A stretch of DNA of 64,000 nucleotides from Rutidosis leptorrhynchoides (lineage: Eukaryota; Streptophyta; Magnoliopsida; Asterales; Asteraceae). The stretch spans positions 706,071,501-706,135,500 of the forward strand of contig NC_092333.1 in the NCBI RefSeq assembly GCF_046630445.1, given 5' to 3'. Both the position numbers and the translations under genes were made by a program. This document shows positions 23,707 through 36,141 of this stretch, in pieces. Position 1 is the first letter of the stretch. Each line of letters starts with the position of its first letter. Under the pieces are notes generated by a model that made no database searches, had not been told where the DNA came from, and worked only from the letters and a program-made list of their open reading frames with translations.

Positions 23707-23776
23707 TAGATGATTTAGAGTGGTTGCAGTTAAGTGGAAGGTCGCGGGTTCGAATCCTGTCTTAAGCAGCTTATTT
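23707..23776 (+). other. tRNA-like segment 2 in LTR A (consensus B-box, T-run)
   Basis: TTTAGAGTGGTTGCAG (A-box-like) is followed by GGTCGC and the B-box GGTTCGAATCC (23,747-23,757), then an eight-T run at about 23,774. Repeated in the 3' LTR (B-box 31,606-31,616). It sits about 90 bp after segment 1 in the same orientation, making a tandem pair. Confidence 0.55.
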
Positions 23777-25177
23777 TTTTTAATACTCCTAAGGTATTAT
23801 TTGATGTTATTTAGATTATTATTAAGTATTGTTATTATTATTATGATCTTTATTATTATTATTAAGATTATTATTATTAATTTACATTATTATTAAAAAC
23901 TATCATTATTATTATCATTACTATTTTAATTATCATTATTATTTTAATTATCATTGTTATTATTATTTTTATAACAAATAAATGTTATACTTATATTACA
24001 TATAATTATATACTAAACATATTAACATTATTTTTATAAATATTACAAATAACAAATTATTGATAAAATACTAAGATACATATTAAGATATCTACATGTA
24101 TAAATATTAAGCATTTTAAATATATACAAATTATAAACATATAACATATAAACTAAGATATAATATATATAGATTTGTTCGATTACAAATATATGTGTTA
24201 ATATACATTAATACTATAGGTTCGTGAATCCGAGGCAAACCCTATACTTGTTCAATGTCATTCTATGTATTTTTACTACAAAATACAATATGTGAGTTTC
24301 ATTTGATTCCCTTTTTACTCTTTACATTTTTGGGACTGAGAATACATGCGCTTTTATAAATGTTTGACGCAATAAACATAAGTACCTTAACTGCATTCTA
24401 TGATAGAATTATCTGGGATTGGGGTTGATTATTATGACACGCATTAGCCCCCGGTTTCCGTTAGAGCGTATGAGCTCCCGAGCCGAGTGGATGGTTTATT
24501 ATTTATGACATTTTGGCACCGGTTGTCCTATATTTTATAAACATGTGTTCAGCCGTGGGGTGTAAAGACCGGCACAGAGGTTCTATATTTTGAAGGCACA
24601 TGTATTCAGCCGTGGGGTGAAAGACCGGCACAGATGGTTACTATTATATTTTGAATCCTCACCAGGTGTTCTTCATATGAAAGATATTTTTTTGTGCAGT
24701 TGGAATGGGACTTCTGCACGTTTTATAATATTTAAAAATCTTGTGGTCTATTAAAATGATGAAGATGAAATGATTATTATAAACTGATGAACTCACCAAC
24801 CTTTTGGTTGACACTTGAAAGCATGTTTATTCTCAGGTTTGAAAGAAATCTTCCGCTGTGCATTAGCTCATTTTAAGGATATTACTTGGAGTCATTCATG
24901 ACATATTTCAAAAGACGTTGCATTCGAGTCGTTGAAGTTCATTAGATATTATTATTAAGTAAATGACGGATTAGGTCATTTATAGATTGAATATTATGAA
25001 ATGGTATGCATACCTGTCAACTTTCGATGTAATGAAAGTTTGTCTTTTAAAAACGAATGCAATGTTTGTAAAATGTATCATTTAGAGGTCAAGTACCTCG
25101 CAATGAAATCAATTATTATGAATCGTTTATAATCGATATGGACTTCGTCCGGATGGATTAGGATGGGGCATTTCAGT

Positions 25178-25189
25178 TGGTATCAGAGC
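25178..25189 (+). promoter_or_regulatory. Primer-binding site (tRNA-Met) of A
   Basis: TGGTATCAGAGC, two bases after the LTR end at 25,175. Confidence 0.92.
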
Positions 25190-25716
25190 GGTGGTCTTAG
25201 CGAACCAGGTTGACATTAGTGTGTCTAACAGGTAGTTGTTAGGATGCATTAATGAGTCTGCATTAGTGTGTCTAACAAGTAATTGTTAGGATGCATTAGT
25301 GAGTCTGCATTAGTGTGACTAACAGCTAGTTGTTAGCATGCATTAGTGAAGTCTGGACTTCGACCTAGTAGTTGTTAGGTTATATTATTAAGTCTGGACT
25401 TGAACCTGGTCTGCATGTCAAAAGATTTTCTCATCATTTCGTGTCGAAAAATTTCCTGCTTATCATCTTAAGTCTAAACGCGTCTTACTGCATTCATTGC
25501 ATAGATAGTGTATAGACAAAATTCATATCTTAGCGTATCCACTAATCCATATTTTAGCGTATCTGTTACTATAGACTTTATCTGACACGTTTCCTTAATT
25601 CCTTTCGTAATCTACGGGATCTTCTGTACTAAGTATAGGTATTCTATGTAAATAGAATATTATCCGATATCCGAAAATCATTTCATATCGAAAAATCTTT
25701 TATTCAATCGTACGAA

Positions 25717-26235
25717 ATGGAACTCACCACTAGTTCAAGTCCCTCGGATTCCAATATGGAGTTTCACTCAAGCTCCTAAAGAAGTGTGACCGGAATGAAT
25801 CAACCAATTAGCCATCATCTATTCTGGATGAATTGGGAATGGGTTCGTAGCCTACTTAATCATTGGAGACAAGAAGAAGGCGATCCCTTTCATCCACCAC
25901 ATTCCCCTCTTAGCGAAGAACCTGAAGCACTTACCTGCGAACCTATTCGTAATACCAATTTCTCTTTCATTTCCAGAGTATCTCGCTATGATTATATACT
26001 ATCTCAAATTCAAAACCTTATTCACTCGCTCGTTCTGACCGACAATCATCCCGGAATAATTGAAGAAGACAATGAGTTTCGCTCTCGAGTAATCAATTTG
26101 AAAAATATGGTGTAAAACGTACCAGCTTCAGCAACATCACTGGCACCAAGAGTACCACCACCAACAGCAACATCCGCATCACACACCTCAATTTCACAAT
26201 CTGTCCCACGAACATCAATATCATACGCACCATAG
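25717..26235 (+). pseudogene. Broken copy of the A/B gag-position ORF
   Basis: ATG 25,717 opens a frame homologous to the intact 178-aa ORF of B (37,390-37,926), here stopped by TAA at 25,777, TAA at 26,113 and TAG at 26,233. Shared core: Q-P-I-S-H-H-L-F-W-M-N-W, R-S-L-L-N-H-W-R-Q-E-E-G-D-P-F-H-P-P-H. It lies about 530 bp after the PBS, where gag normally starts. The SDSY repeats of B are missing. A is thus dead for this protein yet recently transposed, so the protein is dispensable in cis. Confidence 0.7.
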
Positions 26236-26495
26236 ATACCAAGGAGTACCAACGGCAATGAACGATGAAGTATTGATCCATAACTTCATTAATATTTTGC
26301 GAAGAATATGTGGTTCCTAATAGTTTTAGAGATTACTTATTCTAACGCAAACCCAAAACTCAAATGAGTCTAATATTATATTGACTCATTAAATCCATGA
26401 TTACACCTGAAGAAAATATATATGTATATATATTTTCATAAAGATTGTGATTAAAAATTCTTTCGTACAAACTGTTAATGATGAAAATATTTTAA

Positions 26496-26512
26496 CGGGT
26501 AGGTAATACCCG
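26496..26512 (+). other. Internal copy 1 of the primer-tract motif as a hairpin
   Basis: TTTAACGGGTAGGTA, the same words that precede the 3' LTR (28,964-28,978), here followed by ATACCCG so that CGGGTA and TACCCG can pair. A second internal copy is at 26,996-27,012, and equivalents are at about 37,166-37,182 (B) and 55,224-55,240 (F). Confidence 0.55.
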
Positions 26513-26995
26513 AAGAATATTTAAGATTTCACATTAATGAGTTACACTGTTATTCTTCAAATCTGATTCAACAGTCATTTCCTATCCTACTTACATCTAC
26601 ATATATATGAATTCCGTTTCATAATAAACTAAGTGTATTATTCAATAACATGTTTGATTTTACACTTTCGTCTTCAATTCACTTAAAACGTTCTAGAAAA
26701 CATCAATCGTACCTTGCGAAGTTCGCAAGAATTCCACGAGCATCAACATCCTTCATCGAGGAATATCAATAAAAATAAATATTGAGGCATTGATTGTATT
26801 AGTGAAATACTCCGTGAAGATTATGTAATCTCTAATGTTTTAGAGATTATTCATTTCTAATTCAACCTGAAAATCAAATGAGTTTAATATGATATTAACT
26901 CATTAAATCTGTATTACATCTGAAGAAAATATACAGACTGTAAAAAAAAAAAAAAAAAATTCTTGTTCAAAATATAATTTGTGAATTTTTTTTAA

Positions 26996-27012
26996 CGGGT
27001 AGGTAGTACCCG
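26996..27012 (+). other. Internal copy 2 of the primer-tract motif as a hairpin
   Basis: TTTAACGGGTAGGTAGTACCCG, preceded by a long A-run and T-rich sequence; about 500 bp after copy 1. Confidence 0.55.
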
Positions 27013-27239
27013 AGAGATATATAAATTCACAATTAATATGTTACATTCTTCGATTTTGATTCAGCAATCATCAACTATACTCACTACCTTCACAACAATA
27101 CACATTCTTTCATAGAAATCAGAACAATCATTCTCATCCAAATTTGATTACATATTTCGATTTTAACAAATCAAAATCCAAGTCAAGATGTAACAGAAGG
27201 CATCACCCTTAGATTCCTATAGCTTCCAAAGCTATACCT

Positions 27240-28615
27240 TGACTTCAAAACTGTGCAAGATCCTTTGGCATTTATTAGCTAAAATAACTCTGCAACCCCT
27301 TTCCAAAGTAGCCAATTTTGTTACAGCTCCAGCAAATCAACTTCAAGTTTTTCATTCGAATAAACCCTATTATAAAGATTACCCCTTCATCATCGTTACT
27401 AGGGAACCGTTTATATTCCACCACATTAGCATTAAACTTACCAGCAACTTCATTACTCATTGACTTAAGTCTCTCCGAAGAATCATTATATTTGTTTATT
27501 AAAACCCTATCATATACTTATCAGCGTCTTATAACGAGAGTTGTCGTGTCAATTACCGAGAATTAGCAATCAGTATTTTGAATCTCGCAGCATTTCTACA
27601 TCAACAGTTATATGTACACATATAACATTTATCTCTTAGAATTATGATCTTCCACTCTGAAACTTTGAAAAGCACCCAGTCTACAAATCAATACTCCAAA
27701 TTCTGAAAAAGCTGAATACAGCAGCAAAAAAACTGTACAAGCTGAATACAGCAGTAAAAACTGCATACGACCTTAATCGTCGAAGGTATAAAGATAAAGA
27801 ATAGTATATTGGCAAAGCTCAGAAAAGTTGGAACTGGAAACCGGATTTAGCAAACCATGAAGAAGACTCTGAACAAATTACAAGGACTAAACTTGTACAT
27901 AAAGAATCCAGATAATTCTATTTCTGATGAAATCTTTAGCGAATACCTTACTCCTTAACCACTCTAAATCATCGTGAATGAATTTCTTCATCACAATTTG
28001 ATTCTGAAATCCTAAGATATCATCGTACCTTTCCTTATTAATATTCTCAATATTTCTGAAGATATCTTCATAAATATTCTCGTTCGATATTAATTATCTC
28101 TCTGCGCTATCCGTATTATATCATAAAAGAAAACTGTTTTAGTTTCTATATTCTACGAACCATCGAATTTAAAATATGAATGCTTTTAAAGTAGTGTTGG
28201 AAACTGATGCATGAGTTAGTATAATATAATGACACTTGATCAACGTGATTATATTACAGTAATTCATGCTGAGTTTCTAATGAAACGTGATGATTCACAG
28301 TGCCATCATCATGTGCCATTTACACGACTCTTACATTCTAACCAATCTCCAAACATATTAAGAACATAATTTCTTAATAGTTCTATCTTTTAGGATATTC
28401 TGGTAATTTACCAAATCAAGATCATGCCATTACGATTTTCTTCTTAGAACATTAACTATGTTCATTTCAAAATCCATACCTACAAATTCTGGACCATTAT
28501 TCGCTTGACTTGAAGTCGGGAAGAGAAAACTAAAGAATGGAACTCCAAAATATAAAGGAAACGAAGGGAGTGGATTTATAGCGAAATATCCGACAAAGCA
28601 ATCAAGACAGATCAT
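27240..28615 (-). other. Antisense gene-like module of element A
   Basis: Read on the minus strand, against the element: TATA box TATAAATC (28,580-28,573), a 61-codon ORF starting M-I-C-L-D-C (28,615-28,430) whose length and start are conserved in B, and further down a degenerate CCHC-like C-W-S-C-N-K-I-G-Y-F-G-K-G (about 27,351-27,310). B has the same layout on its own antisense strand (34,844-36,141). Some Tat-lineage elements carry antisense ORFs near the 3' LTR; whether this is related is unknown. Confidence 0.4.
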
Positions 28616-28963
28616 CGCATTTAATCAAAGAGGATCCTAATTCCCTTGATTACCGAAGAATCAAATCTTATCACGAAGATTTTCTTTAAATTCCTTGAAT
28701 TCCGGAATTCAACCAAGACAGCGTCAAAAGTTAAGACGCACCTTATTTTCTAAATTCAACCCTGGTTACGTCAAAAGCTAAGACGAATCTCTATTTCTTC
28801 ATTTTTCTTTCGTGACAGCTTCACTCGTACGCTTCGAATAATCGAATTATTCTATCCAGGTTACACCATGTGATAATATTCTATTTATCAACCCATATTC
28901 GTCATTAAAACATTTCTATTGTTAGCCATGACCACCTCACTCAAATTTCGGGACGAAATTTCT

Positions 28964-28978
28964 TTAACGGGTAGGTAC
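28964..28978 (+). promoter_or_regulatory. Probable plus-strand primer tract of A
   Basis: TTTAACGGGTAGGTAC abuts the 3' LTR start TGTGATGACC at 28,979, preceded by TTTCGGGACGAAATTTC. Only partly purine, but conserved at the same position in B (34,519-34,534, minus strand). Confidence 0.6.
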
Positions 28979-29168
28979 TGTGATGACCTGGGAATTTCCG
29001 ACCAAATTTAAACTTTAATCCTTATATGTTTCCGACACGATAAGCAAAAATCTGTAATGTTGAGTCACGAAAGTTTTGAAATCTATATTCATGTAATCAA
29101 TCACTCTTTGACTGTGTCCGACGATTCACGAACAAGTATGTATACGTAAATTCGTAAATAAATATATA

Positions 29169-29269
<101 letters not shown>

Positions 29270-30472
29270 GTGTGTATATATTAATTTGTATTAATATGAT
29301 ACCATTTAATAATGTGATTGAAACATGAAAAGTAAATTTGCAAAATAGTAAGATATTATTAAATTAAATGTATAAAAATATATATGAATTCTGTGCATAA
29401 TTAATATTATACGTATGTTGTAATATATCTAATATACATTAATATTAATTATCCATAAGTGTTAATGTAAGTATTACATAACTAATAAAATGTAATATTA
29501 TTATAATTAAATTTAATTATGAGTTAAAATATAGTTATTACTTTCATTATTAATTTTAGTATCAGTATTAATACTAATGATATTATTGTTATAAATCTTA
29601 TAATTATTATTATCAGAAATATTATTTATTTGTTATGTTTATTTATAAAATTATTATTTAGGTAATTAGTATTATTATTACATTATCTAATTATTAGTTA
29701 TTAATTATTAATTATTAGAATTATGAATCTTATTATCATTATTATTAATTTTATTATTATTATTACTTATGTACTTATAATTAGTATTAATACAAGTATA
29801 TATTAGTAATACAAATTAAAATCTGATATATATACATATCCAAATACAGTACGAATATACTCTGATACATATATATAGATATATATAAAAATACAGTATA
29901 AATATATATAGATACACATAAATATATATATATAAGGTTATATACAATTATTATTATTAATAAATTTATTTGCTATTAATATTAACTTATACAAAATATA
30001 AATACAGATATGAAATACGCTTTCTGTTCTTATCACCAACAACGATTTTGTTTCTGGCCTACTAAACAAATCTGCCGACTTCAAGCAACATTCCATATCC
30101 AAATTCTGTTAGCCATCAAAAATCAATCGTACCAATTGAAATTATTTTCTTATTTTATTCCATGTACCTGATTCAATAATATGTCGACCCTTATTTGCTA
30201 ATATAATTGAGCCATTTCAGTTGAAAAATGAAACCAATTAACTTACAAGATCGACTATCACCTACTAATCACTTTTATCGCCACCATATTGAATCACCAT
30301 GAGTACCACTATCCACCTTCGGCATATGATCACTCTCCTCACTTTCTTGATCAACCATCGTGATCACCACTACACTATCCCAATTCACTACCCCCTACAA
30401 TCGTTGAGCCACCGGTCACCACCATGATTAACCAACCTCGACCTCCACTCAACAACCACAATGTAATTAACT

Positions 30473-30479
30473 CCCTCTC

Positions 30480-30527
<48 letters not shown>
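30473..30527. repeat. (CT)n microsatellite, 3' LTR of A only
   Basis: An expanded CT run; the 5' LTR has a shorter, interrupted version at about 22,649-22,670. It breaks the reading frame seen in the 5' copy. Confidence 0.93.
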
Positions 30528-30528
<1 letters not shown>

Positions 30529-31397
30529 ATTTCCTACTTCCATCTTATTGAAACCACTTGTGTTTGACGAAACCCATTTAGGATCACCACCTTTTGAACC
30601 CTCACTAACGAGACCACTATGGAATCATTCTTACACCCTACAATTACCATACAACCACCATTTAACCCATTACTTTAAAGCTGCAAATCACAGCTACTTC
30701 TTTCTGTTTCGATTACCTTAATGATAACGATAAAGATGATAGATCACGAAGATGAGGATTTAAAAGATGAAGATGATATTACCATGATTCACCACCACCT
30801 CCAATCGTTGAGCCACCTTCTCCTCTCTCTTCTCTCTCTCTTCAATTTTTTTACTTCGTAAACAATCAACCCACAACACCACTTGTATATATATAATGAT
30901 TGTTAGGCGTGATGGCTTTAAAGATAAGATATAAATAATAAAAACTGCGTGCTATTTTTTTCTCTTGTGCTGCATATTTTACCATATCCTTGGTGAGATG
31001 GTCGACATACCCAAGTGGGTAGGGAAGGAAAATCCACTTTTTGCAATACAATATAAACGATTGATACCTCTTTTTCTTTCTCGTTGATAAAAACATGATG
31101 AAGGGTTATATGAACTATAAAGTAAAAGATGGAGTATAGATAAATATTAAACGTATGACAAGAAATCAATTCGTTTGGCTATTCTGTGATTAACTTAGGC
31201 CGTGATTTTTCATCTTATTTTGGGCCGAGAATCACTTGTGCATTGGATCGTGATTTTTATTCTTGTTTGAGCCTGTTGAGTATTGGGTCGATTAGGTTTA
31301 GATGGGTTGTGTTTGATTATCATGATGGGCCATGAAATGGATATGAAGAAACAGATTCGTATGATAAATAAATAATCGTGTAAAGTTAACAAAAACA

Positions 31398-31640
31398 AGC
31401 GACTGGTGCTGTGGTCTGGGGGATTTTCCTTAAGCAAGGGGTCTGGTGTTCGAGCCCAGGTTAATGCATTTTTTTTTTAGAAAATGAAGAAGAATAAAAG
31501 GGGAGCCAGTTAATACGAATTAAATATAGTTAAGTCCTGATTTTAATCAGAAAAGCTGAAATAGTTAGATGGTTTAGAGTGGTTGCAGTTAAGTGGAAGG
31601 TCGCGGGTTCGAATCCTGTCTTGAGCAGCTTATTTTTTTT
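31398..31640 (+). other. tRNA-like pair in the 3' LTR of A
   Basis: Second copy of both tRNA-like segments: B-boxes at 31,445-31,457 and 31,606-31,616, T-runs at about 31,469 and 31,632. Boxes and T-runs are kept in both LTRs. Confidence 0.55.
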
Positions 31641-33517
31641 TAATACTCCTAAGGTATTATTTGATGTTATGAAGATTATTATTAAGTATTGTTATTATTA
31701 TTATTATTATGATCTTTATTATTATTATTAAGATTATTATTATTAATTTACATTATTATTAAAAACTATCATTATTATTATCATTACTATTTTAATTATC
31801 ATTATTATTTTAATTATCATTATTATTATTATTTTTATAACAAATAAATGTTATACTTATATTACATATAATTATATACTAAACATATTAACATTATTTT
31901 TATAAATATTACAAATAACAAATTATTGATAAAATATTAAGATACATATTAAGATATCTACATGTATAAATATTAAGCATTTTAAAAATATACAAATTAA
32001 AAACATATAACTTATAAACTAAGATATAATATATATTGATTTGTTCGATTACAAATATATGTGTTAATATACATTAATACTATAGGTTCGTGAATCCGAG
32101 GCCAACCCTATACTTGTTCAATGTCGTTCTATGTATTTTTACTACAAAATACAATAGGTGAGTTTCATTTGATTCCCTTTTTACTCTTTACATTTTTGGG
32201 ACTGTGAATACATGCGCTTTTATAAATGTTTGATGCAATAGACACAAGTACCTTAACTGCATTCTATGATAGAATTATCTGGGATTGGGGTTGATTATTA
32301 TGACACGCATTAGCCCCCAGTTTCCGTTAGAGCGTATGAGCTCCCGAGCTGAGTGGATGGTTTATTATTTATGACATTTTGGCACCGGTTGTCCTATAAT
32401 TTATAAACATGTGTTCAGCCGTGGGGTGTAAAGACCGGCACAGAGGTTCTATATTTTGAAAGCACATGTATTCAGCCATGGGGTGAAAGACCGGCACAGA
32501 TGGTTACTATTATATTTTGAATCCTCACCAGGTGTTCTTCATATGAAAGATATTTTTTTTTTTGTAGTTGGAATGGGACTTCTGCACGTTTTATAATATT
32601 TAAAAATTTTGTAGTCTATTAAAATGATGAAGATGAAATGATTATTATAAACTGATGAACTCGCCAACCTTTTGGTTGACACTTGAAAGCATGTTTATTC
32701 TCAGGTTTGAAAGAAATCTTCCGTTGTTCATTAGCTCATTTTAAGGATATTACTTGGAGTCATTCATGACATATTTCAAAAGACGTTGCATTCGATTCGT
32801 TGAAGTTCATTAGAGATTATTATTAAGTAAATGACGGATTAGGTCATTTATAGATTGAATATTATGAAATGGTATGCATACCTGTCAACTTTCGATGTAA
32901 TGAAAGTTTGTCTTTTAAAAACGAATGCAATGTTTGTAAAATCTATCATTTAGAGGTCAAGTACCTCGCGATGAAATCAATTATTATGAATCGATTATAA
33001 TCGATATGGACTTCGTCCGGATGGATTAGGACGGGGCGTTTCAGTTTATATGGTGGTTATTTCGGGTGATTGATTAATTAGTTGACGAGGTATTCTTGTG
33101 GTGTTTTGTAGTGATCTCAACAAGAAAGATATATGAGAGAGAGGAGGAGAGAGAGAGTAATGGTGACGGGTTGTTGTGGAACGAATCATTTAAACAGAAA
33201 CTGTAACGAGTAGCATGGTGATTGTTCTTGGTGGTTGAACCTATGATGAAGGTGGAGGTCCAGTGATGCTCACGGTGGTTGGGTGATTGTAGGGTGGTAG
33301 TCTTGATCGTTGATGGAAAAATGGAGAGTGTGGTTGATGTTTTGTCGAAGAAGAACAAGGAAACCGCAAGTGGTGTTGGTTGTGGTGGTCCTTGGTGGTT
33401 AGTGGTGGCGCTTAAAGTAGACGATGGTGCGGTGAGGGTGAGCTTGGGTGGCCGGAGGTGATGAAGAGGATGTCGGTGGTAGTTTTGTGTCTTCTCCATT
33501 TCAATCTAACTCTCTTG

Positions 33518-33518
<1 letters not shown>

Positions 33519-33603
<85 letters not shown>
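33519..33603. repeat. (TA)n microsatellite in LTR B, 3' copy
   Basis: Long TA run where the 5' LTR has only a few units (41,868-41,880). Confidence 0.95.
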
Positions 33604-33605
<2 letters not shown>

Positions 33606-34843
33606 AATTATATATAAAATAATAATTATAATATTAAATAATAATACCAAAGATCACGTGAATTGAAATGGACACAGTACGTAAACAGTTTAGCAGCCTC
33701 ATTATTGTCATATACTACCGACAGTTTATCTCGGATGGCCATATCGTGTCCATTGCTAAACAGTTAATGTATAAAAGTGTCCCTAAAAATCTCAAATTTT
33801 TAGATTAAACATATTTAATTATTTCACTCATTACCTGTTTGAAACCTGATCAAAAAGGTTCGAAAATTATTTATTTTCTATTCCGATTTATATGTACAGA
33901 GTACTAATATTTAAACTTAAAAAGGTAAAAATACTTTTAACAAATCAAAAATCTTCGTAATCGATTTACAGTTCAACTTTTATTTTAATCCATCATAAAC
34001 TTATATTAAATCTATATGAACGCTAACGAAATGTCAACCGAGTATTACTGACGTTTACTAATTAAGCTCGAAATCATTTATATTCCCTTTCTATATATAA
34101 ACAGTTTTAAAATAGCAAAGTTAATTACTAAAACAAATATATTATATATTTTTAAACAAATAGATTTAATATAACTTTACATATTTACAAGTAATATTTA
34201 TATACATATTTATATATATATCTATATATTCTATAGTTTCCATTAATCGCATTTTATTTTATTTATTTTACAATATAAATCCTAATAATCATATTATATA
34301 ATATTCTAAATTATATTTCAAATTATAAATACCTATTTAAATATATTTGTTATCTATTTACAAATAGTTGTTCGTGAATCGTCGGGAATGGTCGAAAGTC
34401 AAACGAATATATGAAACAGTTCAAAATATTTGTGACTCAACATTACAGACTTTGCTTATCATGTCGAAATAATATAAAGATTAAGTTAAAATTAGTCGGA
34501 AATTTCCGAGCCGTCACAGTACCTACCCGTTAAAGAAATTTCGTCCCGAAATTTGATTGAGGTGGTCATGGTTAACAATAAAAATGTTTTCATGACAAAT
34601 ATGAGTTGATAAATAGAGTGTTATTGCCATAGAGTAATATGGATTAGATAATTCGATTACTCGAAGAGTACGAGTGAAGCTATCACAAATTAGTAAAATG
34701 AAGAAATAAAGATTCGTCTTAACTTTTGACGTAGATATGATTGATTTTCGGAGTTCAAGGAATTTAGAGATAATTTTTGAAATCTATATAAGATTCGGTT
34801 CTTCGGTAATTAAGAAAATTAGGATCCTCTTTGGTTAAATGCG

Positions 34844-36141
34844 ATGATCTGTCTCGATTGCTCTGTCGGATATTTCACTATAAATCCACCCCCTTCATTT
34901 TCTTTATATTTTGGAGTTCCATCCTTTTGTTTTCTCCTCCCGATTTTAAGTCAAGCGAATAATGGTCCAGAATTCATAGGTATGAAGTTTCGAATGAACA
35001 TGACTAGCGTTCTAAGAGAGAGATTGTAATAGCACAATCTTGGTTGGTTAAATTACTATAACTTAAGAGAAAAGATAGAATTATCAAGAAAATATGTTCT
35101 TGATATGTTTATATATTAGATAGAATGTAAGAGTCATGTAACATGACACATGATGACGTTTTAGTCTGTGAATCATCATGTTTCATTAGAAACTCAATAT
35201 GACTTACTGTAATATAATCACGTTGATCAAGTGTCATTATATTTTACTAACTCATGCATCAATTTCCAACACTACTTCAAAAACATTCATAGTTTAAACT
35301 CAAAAGTTTACAGAATATAGAAACTAGCTGTTTCTTATATGATGTAACACTGATAGCGCGAAGAGATAAATGATTTTAGATAAGAATAGTTATGAAAATG
35401 TCTTTAGAAATATTGAGGATATTATAATAGAAGATACGATGATACCTTAGAATTTCTAAGATCGAAGGATGATGAAGAAGATAGTTCGTAAAGGTTTAGA
35501 GTCAGGAGCAAGGTATTCGTTAATGACCTTAGCAAGTACTGAATCATTTGGATTCTTTGAGGGCAGGTTTAGTCTTTGTGATTTGTCCACAGCCTCCTTC
35601 ATGGTTTGCTTAATCCGTTTTCCAGTTCCAACTTTTTGAGCTTTTGTAAACACACTTATTCTTTATCTTTATACCTTCGACTGTTAAGGTCGTGTACAGT
35701 TTTTGCTGCTGAATTCAGCTTTTTCAGAATTTGAAGTATTGATTTGTAGACTGGGTGCTTTTCGGAATTTCAGAATGGAAGATCATAATTCTAAGAGATA
35801 AAGATTATATGTATACTTATAACTGTTGATGTTGACATGCTGCGAGATTTCAAAATACTGATTACTGATTCTCGGTATTTGGTATGGCAATTCTCGTTTC
35901 TTAGATGCAGATGAGTAGATAATAGGGTTTCAATGAATATAATTACTTTTCAGGAAGCCAAAGATCAATGAAGTTGCTGGTAAGTTCACGGTTAATATGA
36001 TGGGGTGTAAACGGTTCCCCGGTAACGATGACGAAAGGCAAACTTATATATCAAGGCCATAATAAGGCTTATTCGAATGAAAGGTCGATGTTGATTTGTT
36101 GGAGCTGTGACAAAATTGGCTAATTTGAAAAGGGATTGAAA
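34844..36141 (+). other. Antisense gene-like module of element B
   Basis: Same arrangement as in A. A TATA box in the near-canonical context TTCACTATAAATCC (34,879-34,886), a 61-codon ORF (34,844-35,029) starting M-I-C-L-D-C with many substitutions but equal length and start, and a decayed C-W-S-C-D-K-I-G knuckle at 36,097 interrupted by a stop. The box lies inside the 61-codon frame, so frame and promoter cannot belong to one transcript starting here; one of the two may be coincidental. Confidence 0.4.

Larger units (their letters stand above)
21048..25175 (+). mobile_element. 5' LTR of A (4,128 bp)
   Basis: Begins TGTGATGACCTGGG and ends GGCATTTCA. An AT-rich core of about 3 kb lies between inverted boundary motifs GATTCACGAAC (21,192) and GTTCGTGAATC (24,220). 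The core contains TA runs, an ACC/CAC-rich stretch (22,440-22,990) with CT runs, and two tRNA-like boxes. The frames of 60-90 codons at 22,597 and 23,009 are duplicated in the 3' LTR only because the LTR is. A hairpin unit CAGCCGTGGGGTG..AAGACCGGCACAG occurs twice (24,550 and 24,607). Confidence 0.93.

Noticed and set aside
23707-23776. A genuine tRNA gene
   Set aside because: The B-box and T-run are good but I cannot pair an acceptor stem or anticodon arm; called tRNA-like only.
33074-33499. 141-codon His/Thr/Pro-rich frame (partner at 41,462-41,707) and Gly/Val-rich frames opposite it
   Set aside because: Low-complexity GGT/ACC-rich LTR sequence; frame differs between the two LTR copies.
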